64,000 nucleotides of DNA from Conexibacter stalactiti (GTDB taxonomy: Bacteria > Actinomycetota > Thermoleophilia > Solirubrobacterales > Solirubrobacteraceae): NCBI RefSeq assembly GCF_035967765.1, contig NZ_JAYWIT010000001.1; one strand, written 5' to 3'. Shown piece after piece: positions 53,336-61,572 of the stretch. How positions within the stretch are numbered: position 1 is the stretch's first letter; every line of letters begins with the position of its first letter. Under the pieces are notes generated by a model. The model searched no databases and was not told the origin of the DNA. It worked only from the letters and a program-made list of their open reading frames with translations. The position numbers and the translations under genes were made by a program.

Positions 53336-53980
53336 TCAGCGCCAGCCGCCGGTCTCGCCCTTGTAGAGGCCGTCGCCTCTGAGGACGAGCCGCCAGGTGC
53401 GGCTGAGGATCTTCAGGTCGAGCGCCAGTGACTGGTGCTCGACGTACCAGAGGTCGAGCTCGATCCGCTCGCTCCACGGCAGCGAGGCGCGGCCGTTGAC
53501 CTGCGCCCAGCCGGTCAGCCCTGGCTTGACCTTGAGGCGGCCGCGCTGGCGGTCGCTGTACTGGTCGACCTGGACCTGCACGGTCGGGCGGGGGCCGACG
53601 ATCGACATCTCGCCGCGGACGACGTTCCAGAGGTTGGGCAGCTCGTCGAGCGAGGTACGGCGCAGGAAGGCGCCCATCCGCGTGATGCGATCGTCGCCCT
53701 CCTGCACGGCGAGGCCGGCGCCGGTGAACTCGGCCCCTCTGACCATCGTGCGCAGCTTGTAGATCTCGAACGGCGCGCCGTCCTTGCCGACGCGGCGCTG
53801 CCTGTAGATCGGGTGGCCGGGAGACTCGAGCCGGATCAGCAGCGCCGCGAGCGCGATCAGCGGCAAGCCGAGCAGCGTCCCGATGCCGCCCAGCAGCAGG
53901 TCGAGCAGGCGTTTCACCGCGAGTTCCCGCTGACGTCCCACAGCACTGCCGCCTGCCGTGGAACTCTCAATGCGAAGCAC
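53336..53980 (-). CDS. initiating sugar-phosphate transferase for surface polysaccharide (PglC/WbaP catalytic type)
   Basis: A 214-residue bacterial sugar transferase. A single hydrophobic helix (about 22-48) precedes PIYRQRRVGKDGAPFEIYKL (catalytic region), DELPNLWNVVRGEMSIVGPRP and PGLTGWAQVNGR. It transfers a sugar phosphate to undecaprenyl phosphate, the first membrane step of polysaccharide assembly. It lacks the N-terminal helix bundle of WbaP, so it is the short monotopic form. GTG 53980 is 2 nt past the stop of the upstream glycosyltransferase; later in-frame GTGs are alternative starts. Confidence 0.88.
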   Translation of the reverse strand: MLRIESSTAGGSAVGRQRELAVKRLLDLLLGGIGTLLGLPLIALAALLIRLESPGHPIYRQRRVGKDGAPFEIYKLRTMVRGAEFTGAGLAVQEGDDRITRMGAFLRRTSLDELPNLWNVVRGEMSIVGPRPTVQVQVDQYSDRQRGRLKVKPGLTGWAQVNGRASLPWSERIELDLWYVEHQSLALDLKILSRTWRLVLRGDGLYKGETGGWR

Positions 53981-53981
53981 T

Positions 53982-55154
53982 TCATCGAGTACCTGCCGGC
54001 GGCTCCCAGCCGGCCTCGGTCGGCTCGCGCAGCACGTCGTAGAGGCCGGCGCCGAGGGCGGCGGTCGTCAGCACGTAGTAGCGCGCGACCAGCAGCGGGC
54101 GGGCGGGGACCACTCTGGCGAGCGCGGCGGCGGCGAGGATCACGAGCTGCGCGGCGAGCGCGAGCGCGTAGGGGCGGCCGCGACGGGCGAGCACGACGCT
54201 GGTCGACAGCACGGCGGCGTGCAGGAAGGGGGTCGCGTAGCGCAGCAGGCGGTGGGAGAAGATCATCAGCCCGTAGAGCGGGCCGTAGCCCTTCGGGTCG
54301 AGCATCCCGCCGTGCAGGACGATCGGCCAGCCGTGGGTCATCATCCGCCGCTTGCGCGCGAACTCGCCCTCGATCGAGGGGACCATCTTCTCGGTCGCGC
54401 GAGCGTCGGGCGCGTACAGCGCGCGCCAGCCGCGTTTGACCATGTTGAACGGGAACGAGAGATCGTGGCCCATGATCGGATCGACCTCGATGTACGCCTC
54501 GCGGCGGGTCGCGTAGATCGCGCCGTTGCCGCCGGTGACCGACGCCAGGCGCGACTCGAGCCCCCGCAGCGCCATCTCGTAGCGCCAGTAGAGCCCCTCC
54601 TGGTTGGTCCCGCCCTCGTTGACGAAGGCGACCTGACCGCAGACGTAGCCGACTTCGGGTGCGCCGGCGAACGGCGCGACGAGCCGGCGCAGCGCGTCGG
54701 GCTCCCAGAAGGCGTTGGCGTCGGAGAAGGCGACGATCCGGCCGCTGGCGGCACGCACCGCGGCGTCCTGCGCGCGGATCTTGCCGCCGCGCGGCAGCTC
54801 CAGCACCTGGTCGGCGCCGGCGTCGCGGGCCCGCTGCGGCGTCGCGTCGGGCGAGCCGTCGCAGGCGACGACGATCTCCAGCCGGTCGGCGGGGTAGTCG
54901 AGCGCCCGCAGGTTCGCGACCTTGTCGGCGATCACCGACTCCTCCTGGTACGCGGCGACGATCACCGTCACCGACGGCAGCTCGGCGTCTCCGTCAGCGC
55001 CATCGGCTCCGTCCGCTGCCGTCTTCGGTGCACCGGTGCGCGCGAGCGGCGCCGGCCGGAGCTTTGCCAGCAGCGCGAGCACGACGCCGTAGCCGGCCTG
55101 CGCGTAGACGACCAGCGCGGCACAGAGCCAGAAGAGGAGCTTCACGACGAGCAC
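53982..55154 (-). CDS. membrane glycosyltransferase family 2 (processive-type)
   Basis: A protein of about 390 residues with an N-terminal helix (KLLFWLCAALVVYAQAGYGVV), a GT-A domain, and three or four C-terminal helices. Catalytic features are SVTVIVAAYQEESVI, VACDGSPDAT (donor Asp), FSDANAFWEP (DxD equivalent), IMGHDLSFPFNM (base region) and ARKRRMM in place of QxxRW. It extends a surface polysaccharide at the membrane. The exact start is uncertain: GTG 55154 or 55145, or TTG 55196; no clear ribosome-binding site was seen. Confidence 0.82.
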   Translation of the reverse strand: MLVVKLLFWLCAALVVYAQAGYGVVLALLAKLRPAPLARTGAPKTAADGADGADGDAELPSVTVIVAAYQEESVIADKVANLRALDYPADRLEIVVACDGSPDATPQRARDAGADQVLELPRGGKIRAQDAAVRAASGRIVAFSDANAFWEPDALRRLVAPFAGAPEVGYVCGQVAFVNEGGTNQEGLYWRYEMALRGLESRLASVTGGNGAIYATRREAYIEVDPIMGHDLSFPFNMVKRGWRALYAPDARATEKMVPSIEGEFARKRRMMTHGWPIVLHGGMLDPKGYGPLYGLMIFSHRLLRYATPFLHAAVLSTSVVLARRGRPYALALAAQLVILAAAALARVVPARPLLVARYYVLTTAALGAGLYDVLREPTEAGWEPPAGTR

Positions 55155-55203
55155 GGCGGGGGATTCTTGCGGACCGCGCCCGCCGCCGCTTCTCAACCCC
55201 CTC

Positions 55204-55392
55204 TCACCGAGGCTCCCCCACCTCCGCGGGAATCCGCGAGGGCAGGTACACGACCTCTACGTCGAGCGACTCCATCCGCAGGAACGCCCTGTCGCAGGTG
55301 ACCAGCGGAACCCCAAGTGTCTGGGCGGTCGCCGCGATCCAAAGGTCGTTCTCACTGAACGTGCGCCCCCGGCGCCGCTCGGCGTCCTTCAT
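55204..55392 (-). pseudogene. C-terminal remnant of a PIN-domain (VapC-type) toxin
   Basis: Only 62 residues remain: FSENDLWIAATAQTLGVPLV then TCDRAFLRM and VEVVYLPS. This is the C-terminal third of a PIN toxin with its last two acidic residues. The first 70 or so residues, including the N-terminal catalytic Asp, are absent between the antitoxin stop at 55408 and this frame, indicating an internal deletion. It cannot form the nuclease site. Confidence 0.75.
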
Positions 55393-55407
55393 CCGCGCCC
55401 ATGTCGC

Positions 55408-55626
55408 TCATGGCTCCGCCATGAAGTGCTCTTCGATGATGGCGTGGTACTCCTCCCAGTCCTCCTCGGTCAGGACTCCGGAGGTGTCTGAAGGCGGGCC
55501 GCTCGCTCTGCCCCAGTTGACGATCCCCTGTTCGCGGGCGAGGCGGTCGACATTGGCCCGCGTCTCGGGCGGGCAGGGCCGTCGAGGACGGCCGTTGGTG
55601 AGGTAATACGACGCAGTGGTCTCCAT
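55408..55626 (-). CDS. putative antitoxin left from a decayed toxin-antitoxin pair
   Basis: A 72-residue protein upstream of the truncated PIN toxin. It has an N-terminal basic part (TNGRPRRPCPPETRANVDRL) and an acidic end (LTEEDWEEYHAIIEEHF), the polarity of antitoxins with DNA-binding and toxin-binding halves. No family is firmly recognised. With the toxin broken it may persist as a regulator or be decaying. A 13-bp palindrome lies upstream. Confidence 0.55.
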   Translation of the reverse strand: METTASYYLTNGRPRRPCPPETRANVDRLAREQGIVNWGRASGPPSDTSGVLTEEDWEEYHAIIEEHFMAEP

Positions 55627-55671
55627 CCACCGGATTCTTCGCGGCGCTGTTCGCGATGTCTATAGCCGCCG

Positions 55672-55684
55672 TGTTGTTACAACA
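55672..55684. promoter_or_regulatory. TGTTGT-T-ACAACA palindrome upstream of the antitoxin gene
   Basis: A perfect 6+6 palindrome with a central T, overlapping the stop codon of the GT4 gene and 46 bp upstream of the antitoxin ATG. It is a likely autoregulatory operator of the toxin-antitoxin remnant. Confidence 0.45.
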
Positions 55685-56858
55685 GGGATCTGTAGAGCGC
55701 GAGGGTGCGCTCGGCGATCGCGTCCCAGGCGTACGGACCGGCGGCCGCGGCGCGGGCGGCGGCGGCGAGGCGAGCGCGCGCGGCGGGGTCGGCCAGCAGG
55801 CCGGTGAGCGCGGCGTGAAGGGCGTCGGAGTCGCCGGGCGGGACCAGCTCCGCGGCGCCGGTCGCGGCGACCTCGGGGAAGCCGCCGACCGCCGTCAGCA
55901 GCAGCGGATTGCCGAAGGCGAGCGCGGTGAAGAGGACGCCCGATTGGTCGATCTCGCGATAGGGCAGCACGACGAGGTCAGCGCGGGAGAAGAAGGCGGC
56001 GATCTCGTCGTCGGCGACGAAGCGCGGGACGAAGCGGACGTTCGGCGGCGCGGCGGCGCGCAGCGGGGCGAGGTCCAGCTTCGGCAGGCCGACGATCCAC
56101 AGCTCGGCGTCGTCGATCCCGCGCCACGCCTCGAGCAGCACGTCGACGCCCTTGTAGGGCCGCAGCAGGCCGAAGCAGAGCACGACCGGCCGCTCGCGCG
56201 GGACGGCGGCCAGCTCGGGCGGGAGGGGGCGCGGGGGCGCCCCGCCGGGCGCGGGCGCACCGGACGCGGCGGCCTCACCGCGCGAGGGCTCCGGCACGAA
56301 GTGCGTGAACGCACCGTGCGGGATCACGTGGACCTTCGCGGGGTCGATCGCCAGCTCCTCACGCAGCCGCGCGGCGCCGTGCTCGGAGTGGACGACGACG
56401 GCGTCGACGCGCTCGTAGAGCCGCCGCTGGGCGTCGAGCTGGCCGGGCCGCGGCTCGCGCGGGAGCACGTCGTGGGCGGTCAGGACGAGCGGGCGACGAC
56501 GGCCGGCCACCCGCCGCGGCGGCAGCAGGTGGACGTCGAGCGGCTGCACGGTCAGCCACTGGAAGTGGACGACGTCGGCGCCGCGCGCGTGGGCGCGGAA
56601 CCGAACCATGTCAGGGACATGCTGTGCCAACTTGGCCAGCATTCGCAGGCGCGAGCCGGCGGCGCCGGGCGCGATCCGATAGAACGACTCTGTGACCGCA
56701 TAGCCGCTGCCGCGCGGAACCGCTCCGTAGGCGAAGCGGCTGGTCACCAGCTCGACGTCGGCGCCGGCCCGCGCGAGGGCTCCGGCCAGCGCATGGTCGT
56801 ACGGCGGCGTGAACGCCGACGGGTCGACGAGCTGAACGCGCAGCGGCGACGAGGACAT
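55677..56858 (-). CDS. glycosyltransferase family 4
   Basis: A 393-residue GT-B enzyme. The N-lobe has FTPPYDHALAGALARAGADVEL and VVHFQWL. The C-lobe holds VLCFGLLRPYKGVDVLLEAW, ADLVVLPYREIDQSGVLFTALAFGNP (the donor-binding E-x7-E-like region) and LVPPGDSDAL. It adds a sugar from a nucleotide donor to a growing surface glycan. ATG 56858 is chosen; a GTG seven codons upstream almost abuts the divergent GT2 gene, so the two promoters must overlap. Confidence 0.88.
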   Translation of the reverse strand: MSSSPLRVQLVDPSAFTPPYDHALAGALARAGADVELVTSRFAYGAVPRGSGYAVTESFYRIAPGAAGSRLRMLAKLAQHVPDMVRFRAHARGADVVHFQWLTVQPLDVHLLPPRRVAGRRRPLVLTAHDVLPREPRPGQLDAQRRLYERVDAVVVHSEHGAARLREELAIDPAKVHVIPHGAFTHFVPEPSRGEAAASGAPAPGGAPPRPLPPELAAVPRERPVVLCFGLLRPYKGVDVLLEAWRGIDDAELWIVGLPKLDLAPLRAAAPPNVRFVPRFVADDEIAAFFSRADLVVLPYREIDQSGVLFTALAFGNPLLLTAVGGFPEVAATGAAELVPPGDSDALHAALTGLLADPAARARLAAAARAAAAGPYAWDAIAERTLALYRSLL

Positions 56859-56881
56859 CCAGGCATCATCCCCCACCACGC

Positions 56882-57820
56882 ATGAGCATCGAAGTCTCCT
56901 ACTGCATCGTCAACACCGAGCAGCGCGCTCTGCTCGAACGCTGCCTCGACGCGATCGCGCGCGAGCAGCGCGAGCTGCCGTTCGCGACCGAGGTGCTCGT
57001 GCTCGACAACGCCTCGCGCGACGGCTCGGTCGGGATGGCGCGCGCCCATCCGGTCACGACGGAGCTGATCAGACGCGAGCAGCGGCGCGGCAAGGCCGAG
57101 AACGACTCGACGCTGATGCAGCGCGCCCGCGGCCGCTACTGCCTGCTGCTGAACGAGGACTCCGAGCTGATGCCGGGCGCGACGAAGGCGCTGCACGACG
57201 CGCTCGACACGACCGAGAGAGCGGCGACCGCGGGCGCGAAGCTGCTGCGCCCCGACGGCGGCCAGTACCCGTCGGCATGGCGCTTCCCCACCCCGACGAC
57301 CGCCTTCTGGGCGGCGATCGGGATGCACAAGCGGTTCACGGTCCAGAGCCGCGGCGACGAGGTGCGCGAGGTCGACTGGGCGCAGTCGGCGGCGCTGCTG
57401 GTGCGGCGCGAGGCGGCGGCGCGGATCGGCTGGATGGACCCCGCCTTCTTCGTCTACTCCGACGAGGTCGACTTCTGCAAGCGGCTTCACGACGCCGGCT
57501 GGAAGAACCTCTACGTGCCGGGCGCCGAGGCGATCCACCACGAGCAGCTGTCGACCGGCAGCGTGCCGAGACGGCGGATCGTCGAGCTGTCGCGCAACCG
57601 CGAGCGCTACATGCGCAAGCACCACTCGCTGCCCTCGGCGCTGATCGTGCGCTGGCTGACGGCGTGGACGTACGCGCTGCGCGCGCTGGCCGCCTACCTG
57701 CTGCCGCGCCACGACCCGCAGCGCTACTGGCAGCACGTCAGCGCGACGCTCCACCCCGAGCGCGGCGAAGGGCTGCGCGAGGCGGCCGCCGACTACAACC
57801 GCGGCGGCACGCGGCTGTAG
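56882..57820 (+). CDS. glycosyltransferase family 2 (rhamnosyltransferase-like)
   Basis: A 312-residue GT-A enzyme. YCIVNTEQRALLERCLDA opens the fold, VLVLDNASRDGS is the donor motif, LLLNEDSELMPG the DxD-type motif, GWMDPAFFVYSDEVDFCKR the acceptor/base region, and AIHHEQLSTG follows. This arrangement is typical of WcaA/RfbN-like rhamnosyl- and related transferases. A C-terminal hydrophobic patch (about 258-280) may bind the membrane. Divergent from the GT4 gene, and part of the same polysaccharide locus. Confidence 0.87.
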   Translation: MSIEVSYCIVNTEQRALLERCLDAIAREQRELPFATEVLVLDNASRDGSVGMARAHPVTTELIRREQRRGKAENDSTLMQRARGRYCLLLNEDSELMPGATKALHDALDTTERAATAGAKLLRPDGGQYPSAWRFPTPTTAFWAAIGMHKRFTVQSRGDEVREVDWAQSAALLVRREAAARIGWMDPAFFVYSDEVDFCKRLHDAGWKNLYVPGAEAIHHEQLSTGSVPRRRIVELSRNRERYMRKHHSLPSALIVRWLTAWTYALRALAAYLLPRHDPQRYWQHVSATLHPERGEGLREAAADYNRGGTRL

Positions 57821-57848
57821 CCGCGAGCGCGCCGGTGCGCGGCTTCGT

Positions 57849-58931
57849 CTACGAGGTCGAGAGCGGGCGGCTGCGCGAGGTCGCCTGAGCGGCGGCGACC
57901 GGGCCGGCCGGGCCGGCGGCGACGATCCGGCCCTTGCCGGCGGCCTTCGCCGCGTAGAGCGCCTCGTCGGCCCGCTGCAGCAGCCGCGACCCGTCGGCCG
58001 AGCCGGCGGCCGCGACGATCCCCGCTGAGCAGGTGACGCCATCGGGCAGCCGCTCCAGCAGCCGCCGCACGATCGTCTCGCCCGACTCCGCTGCCGAGGG
58101 CACCAGCAGCAGCGCGAACTCGTCGCCGCCGAAGCGCGCCAGCAGGTCGGCGTCGCGCAGCGCAGCGCGCCAGCGCGCGGCGACGGCACGCAGCAGCGCA
58201 TCGCCGGCAGCGTGGCCGTGCGTGTCGTTGAGCTGCTTGAAGTCGTCGAGGTCGATCAGCGCGAGCGTCACCGACAGGCCATGACGGGCCGCGCGGCTCA
58301 GCTCACGCGGCGCCGACTCCTCCCACGCGCGCCGGTTCGCGAGGCCGGTCAGCGCGTCGGTGCGAGCCTCGGCCGCCAGCCGAGCGACCAGCTGCTCGCG
58401 CTCGATCGCGATCGCGGCGTCGAGCGCCAGCAGCTCCAGCAGCCGCCGCACGGCCAGCGGCGGCCGCCGCCGCGGTCTGCTCCAGCCGACCGCGAGCACG
58501 CCGAGCGTCTCCCCGCCGTGGCGCAGCGGCTGGTGCAGGACGGCGCCAGTGCCGGTCGCATGCACGAGGCGCGCGTCGAGCACGCCGTCGGCGCGCGCGT
58601 CGGCGGAGAAGCGCTGCTGTCCGCTGGCGAAGGCGCGGCCGACGCCCCCGGTGCCCGGCTCGATCCGCGCCCGCACGACGCCCTCGAGCAGCCCGTCGGC
58701 GGCGGTGATCACCAGCGCCTCGCCCTCGCGCTCGACGAGCGCGGCCCAGTCCGCCCCGGCGCCCGCGCGGGCGGCGTCGCAGACCTGTCGGCGCACGTCG
58801 GATCCGGTCGCCAGCTGGCGCGCGATCCCAAGCGCCAGCTCCAGCTCCGTGGGAGGCTCCACCGATCCGTCGGCAGCCGTCATCGGCCGCGCGCCGTCGG
58901 GCGCGGTCCGGTCCGCATCCGTGCAGGTCAT
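57849..58931 (-). CDS. GAF-GGDEF diguanylate cyclase
   Basis: A 360-residue cytosolic protein. A GAF-like sensor domain covers about 45-185 and the GGDEF domain about 190-350. The active site is ARFGGDEFALLL with an RxxD inhibitory site (RDAD) immediately before; TDALTGLANRRAWEE and IDLDDFKQLNDTHGH are complete. It should make cyclic-di-GMP. Lying between polysaccharide genes and just downstream of the flippase, it may tie glycan export or synthesis to c-di-GMP. Confidence 0.9.
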   Translation of the reverse strand: MTCTDADRTAPDGARPMTAADGSVEPPTELELALGIARQLATGSDVRRQVCDAARAGAGADWAALVEREGEALVITAADGLLEGVVRARIEPGTGGVGRAFASGQQRFSADARADGVLDARLVHATGTGAVLHQPLRHGGETLGVLAVGWSRPRRRPPLAVRRLLELLALDAAIAIEREQLVARLAAEARTDALTGLANRRAWEESAPRELSRAARHGLSVTLALIDLDDFKQLNDTHGHAAGDALLRAVAARWRAALRDADLLARFGGDEFALLLVPSAAESGETIVRRLLERLPDGVTCSAGIVAAAGSADGSRLLQRADEALYAAKAAGKGRIVAAGPAGPVAAAQATSRSRPLSTS

Positions 58932-58936
58932 GTCTC

Positions 58937-60427
58937 TCAGCGATTACGGCGACCCGGCAGCAGCCGGATCACGGGCACGACCATCGCCCGCAGAAGCTGG
59001 CGCTCCTGCGCTCGGTAGAAGCCGAGCGGGACGAGCAGCAGCGGCAGCACGACGAAGACGGCGGCGCGCGCCACGAACCCCACGGCGCCGGACGTCGGCA
59101 GCAGCAGCTCGCCGAGCGCCGCGCCGCCGCCGACGGCGAGCGCGATCTGCGCGACGCGCAGCCACTCGAAGTCGACGCGGAAGAGGTTGCGCGTCAGCAG
59201 CCGCATCACGATCAGCATCGCGACGTAGGCGCCGGCCAGCGCGAGGCCGGCGCCGGCCAGCTCGAAGTGCGGCGTCAGCACCAGCAGCAGCACGACGTTG
59301 ACCGCCAGCCCGACCGCGGCGGCGGGGAAGTTGCGCGTCGTCACCTCGGCACGGCCGGCGATCACGACGAAGATCACGAACAGGCCGTAGAGCGCCCAGC
59401 CGAGCGCCAGCCACGGGATCGCGACGTGCGCCTCGTAGAAGTCGGGCGCCGCCAGCAGTCTCGTCAGCCAGCGGCCGAGCAGCAGCAGCCCGCCGACCGC
59501 CCAGCCGGTCAGCAGCAGGTAGTAGGTCGCGACGAAGGCGTAGAAGCGCGCCGCCTCGTCGTCGTCCTTGATCGAGTAGGCCAGCGGCGGCCACGAGTAC
59601 TGGAAGGCGCGCACGACGAAGGCGACCGTGCCGGCGAGCTTGACCGCGAGCGCGTAGAGGCCGGCGGTCGCCGCTCCGTACTTGTGGAAGATGTAGTAGC
59701 GGTCGACGAGGTTGAGCGCGTAGACGGAGGCATCGGCCGGGACCGTCGGGAAGCCGAATCTCAGCAGCGCTCTGAGCGAGTGCAGGCCGGGGTGGTCGGC
59801 GCCGCCGCGACGCGGCAGCAGCCGTCTGCGCAGCGTCCACCACAGCCCCAGCAGCACGACCGCGGAGGCGCCGTAGTTGCCGAGCAGCAGGCCGAAGGCG
59901 CCCTCGTCGTTGACGACGACGAGGAAGACGGTCAGCGAGATCGTCAGCAGGACGTTGGAGAGCGTCGTGATCGCGTACGCCTTCGCGCGCTCGTCGACGC
60001 GCAGCAGCGCGTAGGCCAGCTCGAGGTTGGTGAAGGCCCACAGGCCGAGCACGGCGACGCGGAAGACGGCCGGGTCGCGACGGTCGATCACGATCTCCGA
60101 CAGCGGCGCGGCGAGCAGCGCCAGCGGGATCGCCACGACGGTCGTGGCGACGAGCAGGAAGCCGACGGCGCGGCGCGCCAGCGCGTCCCGCCGCTGCTGG
60201 TCCTCGTCGACGTAGTGGTAGCGCACGAGCGCCTCGCCGATCCCGAAGCGGACGAGGATGCTGACCAGCACGATCGCGGTCATCAGCAGCTCGGCGATGC
60301 CGTAGTCGGCCTCGCTGACGTGCCGCGTGTAGACCGGCAGCAGCGCAACCGCGAAGACCTTCGAGACGAGGTCGCCGACCTGATAGGCGACGGTCGTCGT
60401 GAGGAGGCGCTTGAGCAAGCCGTGCAC
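58937..60427 (-). CDS. oligosaccharide flippase, Wzx/MOP superfamily
   Basis: A 496-residue membrane protein with 12-14 predicted helices. The N-terminal AYQVGDLVSKVFAVALLPVYTRHVSEADYG (about 12-41) is the characteristic start of polysaccharide_synt/MatE-type flippases. It should move lipid-linked repeat units across the membrane. GTG 60427 fits the family start; the upstream extension would overlap the divergent gene. Its stop is 5 bp from the diguanylate cyclase start, so they are probably co-transcribed. Confidence 0.88.
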   Translation of the reverse strand: MHGLLKRLLTTTVAYQVGDLVSKVFAVALLPVYTRHVSEADYGIAELLMTAIVLVSILVRFGIGEALVRYHYVDEDQQRRDALARRAVGFLLVATTVVAIPLALLAAPLSEIVIDRRDPAVFRVAVLGLWAFTNLELAYALLRVDERAKAYAITTLSNVLLTISLTVFLVVVNDEGAFGLLLGNYGASAVVLLGLWWTLRRRLLPRRGGADHPGLHSLRALLRFGFPTVPADASVYALNLVDRYYIFHKYGAATAGLYALAVKLAGTVAFVVRAFQYSWPPLAYSIKDDDEAARFYAFVATYYLLLTGWAVGGLLLLGRWLTRLLAAPDFYEAHVAIPWLALGWALYGLFVIFVVIAGRAEVTTRNFPAAAVGLAVNVVLLLVLTPHFELAGAGLALAGAYVAMLIVMRLLTRNLFRVDFEWLRVAQIALAVGGGAALGELLLPTSGAVGFVARAAVFVVLPLLLVPLGFYRAQERQLLRAMVVPVIRLLPGRRNR

Positions 60428-60463
60428 GGCGCAGGACGGTACTCGGTAGCGTCCCGGAGGTTC

Positions 60464-60928
60464 ATGGTCGAACCGCTCGAAGAGCCGCTCGCGCTGCTGT
60501 TGCTGCCCGTCCCGCTGGAGCGCTTCGACCATGCCGAGCACGCGCGCGACCTGCTGCGCGCGCCGCGCGTGCTGGCGCTGGAGCCGCCGCGTGTGTCATG
60601 GCAGCGGATCGGCCGGTTGCCCGGTTCGCTCGCGCTCGGGGTCGGCGTGCGGCAGGCGAAGCGGCTGAAGCTGCCGGGCCCGGTGCGCGTCGTGGTGCTC
60701 TACGACGCGCTTCAGCTGCCGCTCGCGCAAGGGCTGCTGCTGCGTCACGAGGGGGCTGAGCTGTGGCGCGCGGAGGCGGCCGTCGAGGCGACCGCACAGG
60801 CGACGTTCGCGTTCGCGCCCGACGACGCCGCCGGCCGTGCCGAGGACCCCGCGGCCGACGCCTTCGACCGCAACGAGCCGCTGTGGGAGCGACTGGAGCG
60901 GCTCGGCGTGGCGGAGTTCTCCGGCTGA
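60464..60928 (+). CDS. conserved-looking protein of unknown function
   Basis: A 154-residue cytosolic protein, Leu/Arg/Ala-rich. It has an evident coding pattern: LALLLLPVPLERFDHAEHARDLL, RVLALEPPRVSWQRIGRLPG, VRVVVLYDALQLPLAQGLLL. GGAGG lies just before ATG 60464. No domain is recognised. Divergent from the flippase gene. Confidence 0.55.
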   Translation: MVEPLEEPLALLLLPVPLERFDHAEHARDLLRAPRVLALEPPRVSWQRIGRLPGSLALGVGVRQAKRLKLPGPVRVVVLYDALQLPLAQGLLLRHEGAELWRAEAAVEATAQATFAFAPDDAAGRAEDPAADAFDRNEPLWERLERLGVAEFSG

Positions 60929-61001
60929 GCCGCACCGCCTGTCGGCGGTGCTCGTCCAGAGCGGCCCTGGACGGTCGGCGCAGGTGCGCCAGAATGAAGG
61001 G

Positions 61002-61547
61002 ATGGAGTCGTTGAAGGGCAAGCTGCTGCTCGCCTCGCCGTCACTGCAGGACCCCAACTTCGCGCGTACGGTCGTGCTCGTTGCCGAGCACAACGAGGAC
61101 GGCGCGATGGGGTTGGTGCTCAACCGTCCCGCGACGACGACGGTCGCCGAGAGCGCGCCGGAGCTGGAAGAGCTGGTCGAGGCCGAGGAGCCGATCTACA
61201 TCGGCGGGCCGGTGCAGCCGTCGGCCGTGATCGTGCTCGCATCCTTCGAACAGCCGGAGGCGGCCGGGCTGCTGGTCAGGGACGACGTCGGCTTCCTCTC
61301 CGCCGAGGCCGACTTCGCCACCTCGCGCGACGCCACGCGCGACATGCGCGTCTTCGCCGGGCACGCCGGCTGGGGCCCCGGCCAGCTCGACGAGGAGCTG
61401 GAGCGGGAGGACTGGATCGTCGAGCCGCCGCTGCCGCAGGAGCTGTTCAGCGCCGATCCCGAGGAGCTGTGGGTCGAGGTGCTGACGCGCAAGGGCGGGA
61501 GATTCGCGCTGGTCGCGCGGATGCCGCTCGACCCGTCGGTCAACTGA
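61002..61547 (+). CDS. YqgE/AlgH family protein
   Basis: A 181-residue protein. LKGKLLLASPSLQDPNFARTVVLV (about 4-27), GAMGLVLNRP, IGGPVQPSAVIVL, FAGHAGWGPGQLDEEL and EDWIV are the complete UPF0301/AlgH signature set. Biochemical role unsettled; AlgH influences polysaccharide and virulence gene expression in pseudomonads. Stands alone on the plus strand. Confidence 0.92.
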   Translation: MESLKGKLLLASPSLQDPNFARTVVLVAEHNEDGAMGLVLNRPATTTVAESAPELEELVEAEEPIYIGGPVQPSAVIVLASFEQPEAAGLLVRDDVGFLSAEADFATSRDATRDMRVFAGHAGWGPGQLDEELEREDWIVEPPLPQELFSADPEELWVEVLTRKGGRFALVARMPLDPSVN

Positions 61548-61572
61548 CGGCAGGCGGAAACCGCCGCGCCGC

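Noticed and set aside
55656..55664. TCTATAGCC as a sixth GntR operator
   Set aside because: Only the CTATAG hexamer matches; the flanking ATcTAG half is absent and it is 15 kb away, next to an unrelated toxin-antitoxin remnant.
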